A stretch of DNA of 64,000 bases from Microbacterium sp. ACRRU (GTDB taxonomy: Bacteria > Actinomycetota > Actinomycetes > Actinomycetales > Microbacteriaceae): the NCBI RefSeq assembly GCF_022346945.1, contig NZ_JAKRNI010000003.1, forward strand, positions 1 through 64,000, given 5' to 3'. The translations under genes and the position numbers were made by a program. Shown in pieces: positions 53,531-63,320 of the stretch. The first letter of the stretch is position 1. The number at the start of each line of letters is the position of its first letter. The notes beneath the pieces are model-generated. The model had not been told where the DNA came from and ran no database searches. It saw only the letters and a list, made by a program, of their open reading frames with translations.

Positions 53531-54520
53531 CTGCGAGGGGGACGCCGATCCGGGATGCCACGCCACCCAGGCCCCGAGCGGGTCGACGCTGGCCAGCACG
53601 TCGCCGTCGAGAGCGAGGGCGAAGCCACCGGGCCGGAGGGTCGGCATCCCCTTCCACGCCTCGTGGAGGCCGGGGGCGTCCAGGGTCACCCACCGGCCGG
53701 CCGCGCGGGCGGCGGAGATGATCGCCCCGCGGTGCCGCCGCGGCACGTGGGCGAGAACCCCCGGTGTCGTCACGACAAGTGTCGCGTCGCGTGGCGCCTG
53801 TGCGGCGAGCGCCGGGAGAGCGCCGGCCCCGTCGCCGGCCACGAGAAGCGGAGGGTCGGCGGCGGCGATGTCGAGCGCGGCCTGGATGCGCTCACGACGC
53901 CCGTCCTCCCCCGGCCAGACCAGACCGGTGAGCCACGCCCGGTCCTCGGGGTCTCGGGCGTCGAGCGGCTGCAGGTCGATCCCCGCCCGCCACACGACCC
54001 GGGGCAGTCGTAGCGGCGGGTCGCCGTCCATCGCGCAGTCCAGGACGACCGGACTGCGGCCGCCGTCGGGGTCGAGGCGGGTCGTGTCCCCGTCCGCCGA
54101 GACGTAGCGATACGAGTAGCGGTCCGGGTAGAGGCACAGTCCGGCGCTCGCGCCGATCTCGAGGAGTGCGATCGGCCCGTCGATGAGCGACAGCGCCGGC
54201 AGCAGCGCCGCGCAACGCAGCGGCTCGTTCGTCTGGACGCTCCGGCGACCGCATTCGGCGACGATGGCGTCGGCGTGCGCCACGACCCAGTCCGCCCACG
54301 CGTCCCCGGTGTCGTCGGTCGCCCCGAGGAGTCGCATCACGGCGAAGACCAGCGGGGGCTGTCGATGCGTCTCCGGGATCGCCGCGACGACGCGTGCCAC
54401 GGCCGGATCCTCGGCGACCCGACGCGCCCACTTCGCGTAGGTCTCGGAGCGACCGGGCGCCTCGTGGTCGGCGAAGCGGGTGTAGCGGTCGACGACGACG
54501 GTCACGGCATCCAGGTCCAC
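53528..54520 (-). CDS. DUF2332 protein
   Basis: A 330-aa protein of the DUF2332 family, function unknown. Seen: DRYTRFADHEAPGRS at the N terminus, PPLVFAVMRLLGA, LLEIGASAGLCLYPDRYSY (a methyltransferase-like glycine segment) and GVLAHVPRRHR. GTG 54520 is set by CATAAT seven bases upstream (leaderless); a longer frame would overlap divergent msrB. Possibly SAM-dependent, by fold resemblance only. Confidence 0.85.
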   Translation of the reverse strand: MDLDAVTVVVDRYTRFADHEAPGRSETYAKWARRVAEDPAVARVVAAIPETHRQPPLVFAVMRLLGATDDTGDAWADWVVAHADAIVAECGRRSVQTNEPLRCAALLPALSLIDGPIALLEIGASAGLCLYPDRYSYRYVSADGDTTRLDPDGGRSPVVLDCAMDGDPPLRLPRVVWRAGIDLQPLDARDPEDRAWLTGLVWPGEDGRRERIQAALDIAAADPPLLVAGDGAGALPALAAQAPRDATLVVTTPGVLAHVPRRHRGAIISAARAAGRWVTLDAPGLHEAWKGMPTLRPGGFALALDGDVLASVDPLGAWVAWHPGSASPSQ

Positions 54521-54527
54521 CCCGGTG

Positions 54528-54533
54528 ATTATG
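54528..54533 (-). promoter_or_regulatory. -10 element of the DUF2332 gene (leaderless)
   Basis: CATAAT on the minus strand, seven bases before GTG 54520. Confidence 0.5.
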
Positions 54534-54593
54534 CCCGTGCGGGCGCGACGTCCCCTGAACGCGAGAGAATGGACGCGACGAAGGAGACCACTC

Positions 54594-55001
54594 ATGACCT
54601 ACGCCGTCGACAAGTCCGACGACCAGTGGCGGGCCGAGCTCAGCCCCGAGCAGTACGCAGTCCTGCGCCAGGCCGGGACCGAACGCGCCTGGACCGGTGA
54701 GCTGCTCGACGAGAGCCGTGCCGGCCTGTACGCCTGTGCCGCGTGCGGAGCCGAGCTCTTCCAGAGCGGCACGAAGTTCGACTCCCACTGCGGTTGGCCA
54801 AGCTTCTACGAGTCGGTGCGCCCCGAGGCCGTCGAACTGCTCGAAGACAACAGCCACGGCATGCAGCGCACCGAGGTCCGGTGCGCCAACTGCGGATCCC
54901 ACCTGGGCCACGTGTTCCCCGATGGCTTCGGCACACCGACCGGCGACCGCTACTGCATGAACTCCCTCTCGCTGAGCTTCACTCCCGCCGACGAGGCATG
55001 A
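54594..55001 (+). CDS. msrB: Peptide-methionine (R)-S-oxide reductase
   Basis: A 135-aa repair enzyme reducing methionine-R-sulfoxide in proteins. Two zinc CxxC pairs (CAACG and CANCG), HCGWPSF (with a recycling cysteine) and the catalytic cysteine in RYCMNSLSL. AAGGAG stands before the ATG. Its stop overlaps the start of the nitroreductase-like gene (ATGA), giving a two-gene redox operon. Confidence 0.95.
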   Translation: MTYAVDKSDDQWRAELSPEQYAVLRQAGTERAWTGELLDESRAGLYACAACGAELFQSGTKFDSHCGWPSFYESVRPEAVELLEDNSHGMQRTEVRCANCGSHLGHVFPDGFGTPTGDRYCMNSLSLSFTPADEA

Positions 55002-55567
55002 GCGCGCTGGAGGCCATGCGCGATCGGCGGTCGTGGTCCAAAGTCACCGACCTGGCCCCCACGGGGCCCGAGCTCGAGGCTTTCGTCGCGGCCGCCGGCC
55101 GTGTCGCAGACCACAAGTCGTTGCGCCCGTGGCGGCTCATCGAGATCCGCGGCGCCGACCGCGACGTGCTCGCGCGGGCGCTGAACAAGGCCGACGGCAA
55201 GAAGGGGCTGTCGTCGAAGCCCCGGCGTGCCCCGCTGATCATCGCCGTGGTCGCCGACCTGAGCTCGAAGAAGATCCCCGCGTGGGAGCAGGAGGCCGTG
55301 GCATCCGGGGTCGCCCACATGCTGAGCCTGGCGCTCGACGAGGCCGGGTTCGGCGTGTTCTGGCGCACCGACGACAACACCCGGAGCAAGGTCCTCGCCA
55401 AAGCCCATGGGCTGGGCAAGGGAGAGGTGCTCCTGGGGTGGCTGTACGTCGGCGGCAAGCCGGTGCGGTCACGTCCCACGCGGCGCAAGACCGTGGATGC
55501 CGCGAAGCACATCTCGCGAATGCCCGGCGGGAAGAAGCGCCGTAAGGTCGACGAGACCCGCCTCTGA
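54998..55567 (+). CDS. Nitroreductase-family protein
   Basis: A 189-aa FMN-dependent nitroreductase-fold protein: MRDRRSWSKVTD at the N terminus (flavin-phosphate region), SLRPWRLIEIRG, APLIIAVVADL and LLGWLYVGGKP. It lacks recognisable substrate-specific features. Translationally coupled to msrB, suggesting a joint role in oxidative-stress repair. The tail is basic (GGKKRRKVDETRL). Confidence 0.85.
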   Translation: MSALEAMRDRRSWSKVTDLAPTGPELEAFVAAAGRVADHKSLRPWRLIEIRGADRDVLARALNKADGKKGLSSKPRRAPLIIAVVADLSSKKIPAWEQEAVASGVAHMLSLALDEAGFGVFWRTDDNTRSKVLAKAHGLGKGEVLLGWLYVGGKPVRSRPTRRKTVDAAKHISRMPGGKKRRKVDETRL

Positions 55568-55589
55568 TCCCTCGTCGGCGTCCGCGGTC

Positions 55590-56534
55590 TCAGCCGCGGC
55601 GCCGACGTCGCCAGGGAACGGCGGCCACGACGACGCCGCCGATGGCCACCCCCGCTGCGACCAGAGCGACGGGCGTCGAAGGCGCCGCGGGTGCGGGCCA
55701 GACGGCGTCGAGCGCGACGGACGTGGTAAGAAGCCCCACCACCGAGCCGAGGCCCATCACCAGCACGCCCGTGTGCTGCACGATGACCGACGACAAGAAG
55801 ATGTAGACGACGCCGACCGTTCCCCCGAGATAGAGCCACGGATCGGTGGGGAGGGCCCGGGGCGGTCCGACGACGGCGATGTGCGTGAGCGCCGCGACGA
55901 TGAGCACCGCGGTTCCGCCGGCGAAGTTGACGACTGTCGCCGCGAGCGGGCTCTGCACGCGCAGCCGCAGGCGTCCGTTCGTCCCCTGCTGCCACGCGAC
56001 GCCCGCCCCGGCGATGACCGGGACGACCAGCATCCACACGGGAACGCCGCCCACCCGGTCCCCGGTCAGCGACACGCCCACCCCGGCGAGGGCGAGAAGT
56101 GCACCCACAACGCGGCGGAGCGTCACCGGGACGACGCCGGACGGGCCGTGACCGAATCGGTCGAGGAACAGTCCTCCGGTGGTCTGCCCGGCAACGAATC
56201 CCACGGTGAACAGAGCCACCCCGATCGTGGCGACCGCGAGTCCCTGGGAGGCCACCGTGAAAGCTCCGATCACGCCGCCCAGGAGCATCCACCCGGGGAT
56301 CGACCGCTCCCGGATCGCCGCGGCCAGGCGCCGCACACCGGCCCGCCCGACGGGGAGCACGGCGGCGATGACGAGCACGACCACCAGACCCGAACCGAAC
56401 GAGATGGCCCCGGCCAGGACGCCGTCGCCGATCTGCGCCCCGAGCGAGCCGTTGATGCGCGCCTGCAGCGCCGTCAGCGCGCCGATCAGCACCGCCCCGA
56501 GAACCGCGATCCCGACCGATCGTCGCTGAGACAT
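55590..56534 (-). CDS. DMT-superfamily transporter (YdcZ/DUF606 type, duplicated)
   Basis: A 314-aa inner-membrane protein with about ten hydrophobic segments in two halves, each resembling a YdcZ/DUF606 unit (ALQARINGSLGAQIGDGVLA and AWQQGTNGRLRLRVQSPLAA). Substrate unknown. ATG 56534 has GAAGAGG upstream. Convergent with the msrB/nitroreductase operon, stops 22 bp apart. Confidence 0.85.
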   Translation of the reverse strand: MSQRRSVGIAVLGAVLIGALTALQARINGSLGAQIGDGVLAGAISFGSGLVVVLVIAAVLPVGRAGVRRLAAAIRERSIPGWMLLGGVIGAFTVASQGLAVATIGVALFTVGFVAGQTTGGLFLDRFGHGPSGVVPVTLRRVVGALLALAGVGVSLTGDRVGGVPVWMLVVPVIAGAGVAWQQGTNGRLRLRVQSPLAATVVNFAGGTAVLIVAALTHIAVVGPPRALPTDPWLYLGGTVGVVYIFLSSVIVQHTGVLVMGLGSVVGLLTTSVALDAVWPAPAAPSTPVALVAAGVAIGGVVVAAVPWRRRRRG

Positions 56535-56618
56535 GGATCCTCTTCCCTGGGCGCCGCCCACGTCGGGGGCCGTCGTCGATCGTACGTGCCCGCGCGCCGA
56601 GTGGACCCACCGGCCCCG

Positions 56619-58526
56619 ATGCGCGAGGCTTTCCCCGTGCCCCACCTCAGCGCCGGCCCCGATGACGTCTCGGCAATCCTGTCCCGACTGACCGCCGCGC
56701 GCGCCGACCGCGACTTCATCGCGGGAGTCGAGCTCCACCTCCCCCGCTTGCACGATCTCTTCCTCCGGCTCTACGGCGATCGTCCCGATGGGCGCGAACG
56801 GCTGGCCTCCGTTGTCGACCTCGCACACCGTTCGTGGGATGCGCGCCCCGCGGGGCTCAAAGCCCTCGACCGGGAACGGGCGAGCGCACCCGACTGGTTC
56901 GAGAGCGAACGCATGCTCGGCGGTGTCTGCTACGTCGACCGCTATGCCGGCGGGCTCCATGGCATCCGGGAGTCGATCCCGTACTTCCGCGAGCTGGGAC
57001 TGACCTACCTGCACCTCATGCCGCTGTTCGAGAGCCCCGAGGGCAACAGCGACGGCGGGTACGCCGTCTCGAGCTATCGCCGGGTCAACCCGGCCCTGGG
57101 CACAATGGAGGAACTGACGGAACTGGCCGCGGAGCTTCGCCGCGCCGGGATCTCGCTGGTGGTCGACTTCATCTTCAACCACACCAGCAATGAGCACGAG
57201 TGGGCTCAGAAGGCGGTGGCCGGCGACGCCGGGTACGAGGACTTCTACCTCATCTTCCCCGACCGCGCGCTGCCCGACGCCTACGAGCGCACGACGCGCG
57301 AGATTTTCCCCGACGACCACCCCGGCTCGTTCGTGCAGCTGCCCGACGGGCGCTGGATCTGGGCCACGTTCTACCACTTCCAGTGGGACCTCAACTACGC
57401 CAACCCCGCGGTGTTCGAAGCCATGGCGGGCGAGATGCTGTTCCTCGCCAACCGGGGTGTGGAGATCCTCCGGATGGATGCCGTGGCCTTCATCTGGAAG
57501 CGCCTGGGAACGGCGTGCGAGTCGTTGCCCGAGGCGCACCTGTTGCTGCAGGCGTTCAACGCGGTGCTGCGGATGGCAGCGCCGAGCCTGCTGTTCAAGT
57601 CCGAGGCAATCGTGCACCCGGACGAGGTCATCTCCTACATCTCGCCCGAGGAGTGCCAGCTCTCCTACAACCCGCTCCAGATGGCCCTGACGTGGGAAGC
57701 GCTCGCGACGCGCGACGGCCGGCTGCTGCAGCAGGCCCTGGAGCGTCGCCACGCCTTGCCCGACGGAACGGCGTGGGTGAATTACGTCCGCAGCCACGAC
57801 GACATCGGTTGGACGTTCGCCGATGAGGACGCCGCCGAGCTCGGCGTCCAGGGATACCCGCACCGCCGCTTCCTCAACGACTTCTACGTCGGCCGCGTCG
57901 AGGGCTCGTTCTCGCGGGGCGTGCCGTTCCAGGAGAATCCGCGCACCGGTGACGCGCGCATCGCCGGCACCACCGCCTCGCTCGCCGGTATCGAAGCCGG
58001 AGACGCCGGCGGCGAGGACCGGGTGATCCTCGCCCACGCGCTCGCGCTATCGACCGGTGGCATCCCGCTGCTCTACCTCGGCGATGAGGTCGCCCAGCTC
58101 AACGACTACTCGTACCGCCGCAACCGGGCCGAGGCCGGCGACAGCCGCTGGGTGCACCGACCGCACCGCCCCGAGCAGAACTACGCCGACCGGACGGATG
58201 CCACGACCCCCGCAGGCCGCGTCTTCGCCCGCCTCACGCGGCTCATCGAGGTGCGGCGCTCGACCCCCGAGCTCGCCGGCAACGACCTCATCGCTTTCGA
58301 CGCCCACGTGGACTCGGTCGTGGCATTCCTGCGTCTGGGCGAGGCGGGAGCAGCGGTGCTCGTCGTCGCTAACGTCGCCGATCACGCTGTCGAGATCGAT
58401 GCCCTGACCCTCACGGGCCTGGAACCGGATGCCGTCGACCTCATCGCGAACGAGCCCGTCGCTCTGGCCGGCGGGCTGACGGCACCCGCGCACGGGGTGC
58501 TCTGGCTGCGCGTCGGGATGCGCTGA
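56619..58526 (+). CDS. Amylosucrase (GH13 subfamily 4)
   Basis: A 635-aa glucosyltransferase/hydrolase that splits sucrose and builds alpha-1,4-glucan. Very close to the Neisseria enzyme in LRMDAVAFIWKRLGT (nucleophile Asp287), LLFKSEAIVHPDEV (acid/base Glu329) and VRSHDDIGWTFADEDAA (Asp394). Length matches the family. ATG 56619 is the first reasonable start; GTG 56637 with GCGAGG upstream is possible. No signal peptide, so it is probably cytosolic and used for glucan storage or sucrose use. Confidence 0.92.
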   Translation: MREAFPVPHLSAGPDDVSAILSRLTAARADRDFIAGVELHLPRLHDLFLRLYGDRPDGRERLASVVDLAHRSWDARPAGLKALDRERASAPDWFESERMLGGVCYVDRYAGGLHGIRESIPYFRELGLTYLHLMPLFESPEGNSDGGYAVSSYRRVNPALGTMEELTELAAELRRAGISLVVDFIFNHTSNEHEWAQKAVAGDAGYEDFYLIFPDRALPDAYERTTREIFPDDHPGSFVQLPDGRWIWATFYHFQWDLNYANPAVFEAMAGEMLFLANRGVEILRMDAVAFIWKRLGTACESLPEAHLLLQAFNAVLRMAAPSLLFKSEAIVHPDEVISYISPEECQLSYNPLQMALTWEALATRDGRLLQQALERRHALPDGTAWVNYVRSHDDIGWTFADEDAAELGVQGYPHRRFLNDFYVGRVEGSFSRGVPFQENPRTGDARIAGTTASLAGIEAGDAGGEDRVILAHALALSTGGIPLLYLGDEVAQLNDYSYRRNRAEAGDSRWVHRPHRPEQNYADRTDATTPAGRVFARLTRLIEVRRSTPELAGNDLIAFDAHVDSVVAFLRLGEAGAAVLVVANVADHAVEIDALTLTGLEPDAVDLIANEPVALAGGLTAPAHGVLWLRVGMR

Positions 58527-58837
58527 CGAACGGTCCCGGGCTTCTCGTTTCGAGGGACGGACGCTCCCGGCACACCTCGGCGGGGCGGCGGGAGTCGCAT
58601 CAGCATGGTGAGGTGTGGCGGGTCATCGGGTGGCGTCGTCATGAACTGAACGGTCGACTTCGCCGTATTTGCAGGGGCGCGCAACATTTTCTCGTCGACG
58701 ACACCACAGGGTTGCCTCACCCGCCCCCGCTCTCGGATCGAATCCATTCGACCTCGGCACCATCACGGCAGTCGAATGCTTTCGATGCCCGGCATCCGGG
58801 GGTCGGGTCGAATCCATTCGATGAGGAAAGGAATTTC
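58527..58837. other. Regulatory intergenic region before the pore-forming protein gene
   Basis: 311 bp without a credible gene. Its 3' third carries three TCGAAT..TTCGA palindromes (listed separately). A locally AT-rich stretch (CGTATTTGCAGG...AACATTTTC, ~58660-58695) may hold the promoter, but no clear -35/-10 is seen. Confidence 0.5.
58738..58821. promoter_or_regulatory. Array of three palindromic operators
   Basis: TCGAATCCATTCGA at 58738-58751 and again, identical, at 58808-58821, with TCGAATGCTTTCGA at 58772-58785. Starts are 34 and 36 bp apart. The last ends two bases before the ribosome site of the pore-forming protein gene. Probably binding sites of an unidentified dimeric regulator. 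Confidence 0.7.
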
Positions 58838-60703
58838 ATGAAGAAGACTGCCGTCGGGCTGCTCAGCGGCGCCCTCGCCTGCGCCGTCGCCCTCTCGTGT
58901 CCCCCACCGCCCGAAGCTCACGCAGCGGTGACCGGAGACTTCGACATCGAGCGGGCACTGGCGATCCCCGAACTCGCCAACCTTCGCGTCGACACGAGCG
59001 AGGTGATGCTCGACAATCCGGCTGTGACGCCGTACGGCGTGTCAGCCGAGTATCAAGCACCGTACTCTGCCTACACCACGACCCTCCGGAACGATCTCCC
59101 CTACCCCCAGACGCTGACCTCGCAATCGAACACGGTCACCACGTGGGATACGACGACATCCTCCACGGAGGTGGGCGCGGCCCTCCGGGTCAAGAACGAG
59201 TTGGACCGGAAAGTGTCCGTCACCGTGCTCGGGACCGGGGTCGAGGTAACGCATCGCCTGTCTGTCGAGGTCGAGGCGTCGTTCCGCAGGACCGACACGG
59301 CCACGAAGACGGTGACCAACGCGTGGACCGTCCCCAGTCAGGCGATCTCCGTGCCGGCCCATACGTCCGTCACGGTGCAGGCGCTCATGCAACGAGCGTC
59401 CTTCTCGGGGAAGTTGAAGCTGGAAGGCGACATCGTCGGGAACGTGAAGTTCGCGAATCGCTGCGGGGAGAAGTTCTCCGTCCCTGTAGGGAGGGTTCTC
59501 GCGCTCCAGAAGAACGACGGGACGGTCGTGACCCCGTCGTCGGTCGTCCCCGCCGGTGACACCGCCCGGTTCTCAGGCGAGGGAAGCTTCAGCGGGGTGG
59601 CCGGCACCTCGATGAGCGTCACGGTGACCGAGAACGGCACCACCCGGACGCTTCAGAACATCGGCACCGCACCCGCGTCGGGTACGCCCACCGGCCGCTC
59701 AGCGATGTCGACCGCCGACCCGGCTGCACCGCTGGCCGACACGACCGGCATCGCCACGTTCGCTGGTCTGGCCGAGGAACTGGGGTGCGGAACGGTGACC
59801 GACATGGGGGGGCACGCCTTCACGCTCGGCAGCGACGGTCGCATCTCCTTCGTCGCCGACGGCCCGGCGAGGGTCGTTTCGCCGGCAGGCGTGACCTTCA
59901 CATCCGTGTCCGCCGACCCCACGCCCTTCGGCAACATGGGACTCGGCATCGCCGCCGACGGGTCGGTATGGTCAGCCCACGACGGCCGCGTGATGCAGAA
60001 GATCGCCGTCCCCGGAAAGGCCAAGGCCACCGCCGGACACGCCTTCGTCCTCGGCGAGGACGGTCGTGTTTCGTACGTCGCTGACGGGCGGGTCACGGTC
60101 GTCTCCCCCTCCGGCGTGAAATTCGCGTCGGTCACCGGCGACTGGGCCGCGGGCCAGAACTACGGCCTGGGCATCGATGAGAACGGTGACGTGTGGTCCG
60201 CCCGTGACAGCGACCCGATGGTCAAGCTCGCGCTGGCGGGGAAGGCGAGAGCGACTGCCGCGCACGCCTTCGTCCTCGGCGAGAACGGTCGCATCTCGTA
60301 CGTCGCCGATGGCCGCGTCACCGTGGTCTCGCCCTCCTCGAGGACCTTCGTCTCTCTCACGGGGAACCCCGCCGGCGACGGTAACCGGGGTCTCGCCATC
60401 GCCAACGATGGAACCGTATGGTCCGCGCATGACAGCATTCCGATGGTCAGGATCGACCTCCCCAGGAAAGCGACGACCACCGCGGGACACGCCTTCATCC
60501 TCAGCGACGACGGGCGCGTGTCGTACATCGCGGACGGCCGGGTGACGGTCGTGACTCCTTCGGAGCAGACCATCACCTCCCTCGAGGGCAATGCCACCGG
60601 CACCGGCAACTATGCACTCGCCATCGATGCCGCCGGCACGCCCTGGGCGCTGAAGGACTCCGAGAAAGCCCGCGACCTCGAGGTCGAGATCCTACGACGG
60701 TAA
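58838..60703 (+). CDS. Secreted ETX/MTX2-type pore-forming protein with C-terminal repeat (propeller-like) domain
   Basis: A 621-aa exported protein. Signal peptide (1-29, cut after AHA). The ~55-250 region matches the epsilon-toxin/Mtx2 aerolysin-like family: LPYPQTLTSQSNTVTT, alternating Thr/Ser strands, TKTVTNAWTVPSQAISVPAH, then FSGKLKLEGDIVG. After a linker come four ~75-residue tandem repeats (~330-621), each with two units: GHAF-L--DGR-SY-ADGRVTVV-P and LAI---G-VWSA-DS-PM, consistent with a beta-propeller of about eight blades. ATG 58838 follows GAGGAAAGG. No immunity or secretion partner adjoins it. Confidence 0.82.
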   Translation: MKKTAVGLLSGALACAVALSCPPPPEAHAAVTGDFDIERALAIPELANLRVDTSEVMLDNPAVTPYGVSAEYQAPYSAYTTTLRNDLPYPQTLTSQSNTVTTWDTTTSSTEVGAALRVKNELDRKVSVTVLGTGVEVTHRLSVEVEASFRRTDTATKTVTNAWTVPSQAISVPAHTSVTVQALMQRASFSGKLKLEGDIVGNVKFANRCGEKFSVPVGRVLALQKNDGTVVTPSSVVPAGDTARFSGEGSFSGVAGTSMSVTVTENGTTRTLQNIGTAPASGTPTGRSAMSTADPAAPLADTTGIATFAGLAEELGCGTVTDMGGHAFTLGSDGRISFVADGPARVVSPAGVTFTSVSADPTPFGNMGLGIAADGSVWSAHDGRVMQKIAVPGKAKATAGHAFVLGEDGRVSYVADGRVTVVSPSGVKFASVTGDWAAGQNYGLGIDENGDVWSARDSDPMVKLALAGKARATAAHAFVLGENGRISYVADGRVTVVSPSSRTFVSLTGNPAGDGNRGLAIANDGTVWSAHDSIPMVRIDLPRKATTTAGHAFILSDDGRVSYIADGRVTVVTPSEQTITSLEGNATGTGNYALAIDAAGTPWALKDSEKARDLEVEILRR

Positions 60704-60752
60704 CCCCCCTCGGTTTCGTCGCCCCGCCGCGCGGTGAAGCCCCCACAGAAGC

Positions 60753-60790
60753 GGAGTGCCCCCTTCCGCCCCGGAGGGAGGGGGCACTCC
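60753..60790 (+). terminator. Terminator hairpin
   Basis: GGAGTGCCCCCT and its inverse, 50 bp after the pore-forming protein stop, followed by TCGTGCC. No strong U-tract. Confidence 0.6.
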
Positions 60791-60860
60791 TCGTGCCGGC
60801 GACTCGCGGGACATCCGCGATCACCAGCGGAGGAAACCACGAACGAGCCGCGGGGGTATG

Positions 60861-60933
60861 TGCCGGCTACAGGACTTGAACCTGCAACCCCCGTATTACA
60901 AGTACGGTGCGCTACCAATTGCGCCAAGCCGGC
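60861..60933 (-). tRNA. tRNA-Thr (anticodon TGT)
   Basis: Cloverleaf on the minus strand: acceptor GCCGGCT/AGCCGGC, D arm GCGC/GCGC, anticodon stem CCGTA/TACGG with loop CTTGTAA (TGT, reads ACA), T arm GCAGGTTCAAGTCCTGT. CCA not encoded. Confidence 0.95.
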
Positions 60934-60978
60934 GAGAACGCCAGTCTATCGACGCGCGAGGGCGGTGCCCCACGCGTC

Positions 60979-61932
60979 TCACCCGGCGGGCGTGTCCGCC
61001 GGGACGGGCGTCGGGGTCGGGGTCGCCGTCGAGTAGTAGGCGTTGCTGTCGACCGTGAGGACGAACTGCGCGAACTCCTTCGGGTCGTCCATGCGGCCGA
61101 CGTAGGGCGTGCCGTTCACGAGCACCGTGGGCGTCGCCGTCAGCGCTTGACCCTCAGTGTCGGGCAACCCCTTGATGGCTCGATCGGTGGCGGCCTTCGC
61201 CCAACCGGTGAACGTCTCGTCCTCGATGCACGCACGCACCGTGTCGGGGTCGCTCACACCGGCGCCCTGCGCCATGTCGGCGAGCTTCTCGTCGCTGTAC
61301 CCCTCGGAGTCCACCGCCGGCTGGTTGACGAGGAGTTCGTGGTTGTACGCGAAGAAGCGGTCGGAGGCATGCGTGGCGACGCACGCGGCGGCACCGGCGG
61401 CACGCAGGCTGTACTTGGTGCCGTTGGACTTCGACGTCAGCATCGCCACCGGGTAGTACGTCAGGGAGGCGGCATCCTGCGACACCCACTTCGAGAGTTG
61501 CTCGGCGTTGGCGAGCTGGAACTCCCGAGCCTCGGTCGAGAGGTAGTCGACGTAGACGCGGATGTCGACGGGAGCGGCGGTCGTCGTCGGAGCCGGCGTC
61601 GGTGTCGCCGTCGCCTCGGCCGCGAGGGCGGAGGCGTTGCCGTCGACGGTCTGGTCGGCGAGCGGGTCGGCGATGCCGGTGGCGGCCGTCACGACGAAAC
61701 CGTCGTCCGACGCGACATCCGGAAGCGCCTGCGACCGCCCGTCGCGCGACGACAGAGCGTACGTGACGCCGGCGGCGCCCACCGCCACGACCGCGACCGC
61801 GCCGACGGTCACGAGGGAGCGACGGAGAATGCGCGCCCGCGTCTGCCGCGCCTTGACCTGCTGCGCCTTCTCGCGCACCGCCTCGCGGCGGGCGTTCTCG
61901 GCGGGCAGATTCGGCGTCTGGTCGTTGGACAT
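60979..61932 (-). CDS. Membrane-anchored DsbA/thioredoxin-fold protein lacking CxxC
   Basis: 317 aa: basic helical N terminus, membrane helix (~38-60, SLVTVGAVAVVAVGAAGVTYAL), Thr/Pro linker, and a thioredoxin-4-like domain (~120-310). In active family members the strand VDY is followed by CPxC; here it reads YVDYLSTEAREF, so the redox pair is gone. The cis-proline loop TATPTVLVNG is kept. Two other cysteines (AAACVAT and VRACIED) remain. Divergent from the ABC ATPase gene. Confidence 0.85.
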   Translation of the reverse strand: MSNDQTPNLPAENARREAVREKAQQVKARQTRARILRRSLVTVGAVAVVAVGAAGVTYALSSRDGRSQALPDVASDDGFVVTAATGIADPLADQTVDGNASALAAEATATPTPAPTTTAAPVDIRVYVDYLSTEAREFQLANAEQLSKWVSQDAASLTYYPVAMLTSKSNGTKYSLRAAGAAACVATHASDRFFAYNHELLVNQPAVDSEGYSDEKLADMAQGAGVSDPDTVRACIEDETFTGWAKAATDRAIKGLPDTEGQALTATPTVLVNGTPYVGRMDDPKEFAQFVLTVDSNAYYSTATPTPTPVPADTPAG

Positions 61933-62145
61933 GGGACCTCTCGGGCGCGGACGGGAGCCGCTGACGATGATGGGAACGCACGGGAAGGCGAACGAACATC
62001 GATGGTAATGAGCCTGGCTGAGAAATGCCCAGACACGTGCGATACTGACCGTGCGCTCAATGTCGTGCGCGCTCGGGGTCGCCCCCGTTCATTCCATTCA
62101 CTACGGATCGTCCGGCACGTACCTGCCGGTGAAGGAGAAGAAGAA
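61933..62145. other. Divergent promoter region
   Basis: 213 bp between the DsbA-fold and ABC ATPase genes. GATACT at 62041-62046 could be the -10 of the ATPase gene (CTGAGA 17 bp upstream as a weak -35), leaving a ~95-nt leader before AAGGAG. No further gene seen. Confidence 0.4.
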
Positions 62146-63249
<1,104 letters not shown>

Positions 63250-63263
63250 CCCGACGCATCGTC

Positions 63264-63308
63264 GCGGCGCGGGGAGTCTTCCGAGACTCCCCGCGCCGCG
63301 CCCGTTTT
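63264..63308 (+). terminator. Rho-independent terminator
   Basis: A 15-bp perfect stem (GCGGCGCGGGGAGTC with its inverse), six-base loop, then TTTT at 63305-63308. Confidence 0.9.
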
Positions 63309-63320
63309 CTCGGAGGAACC

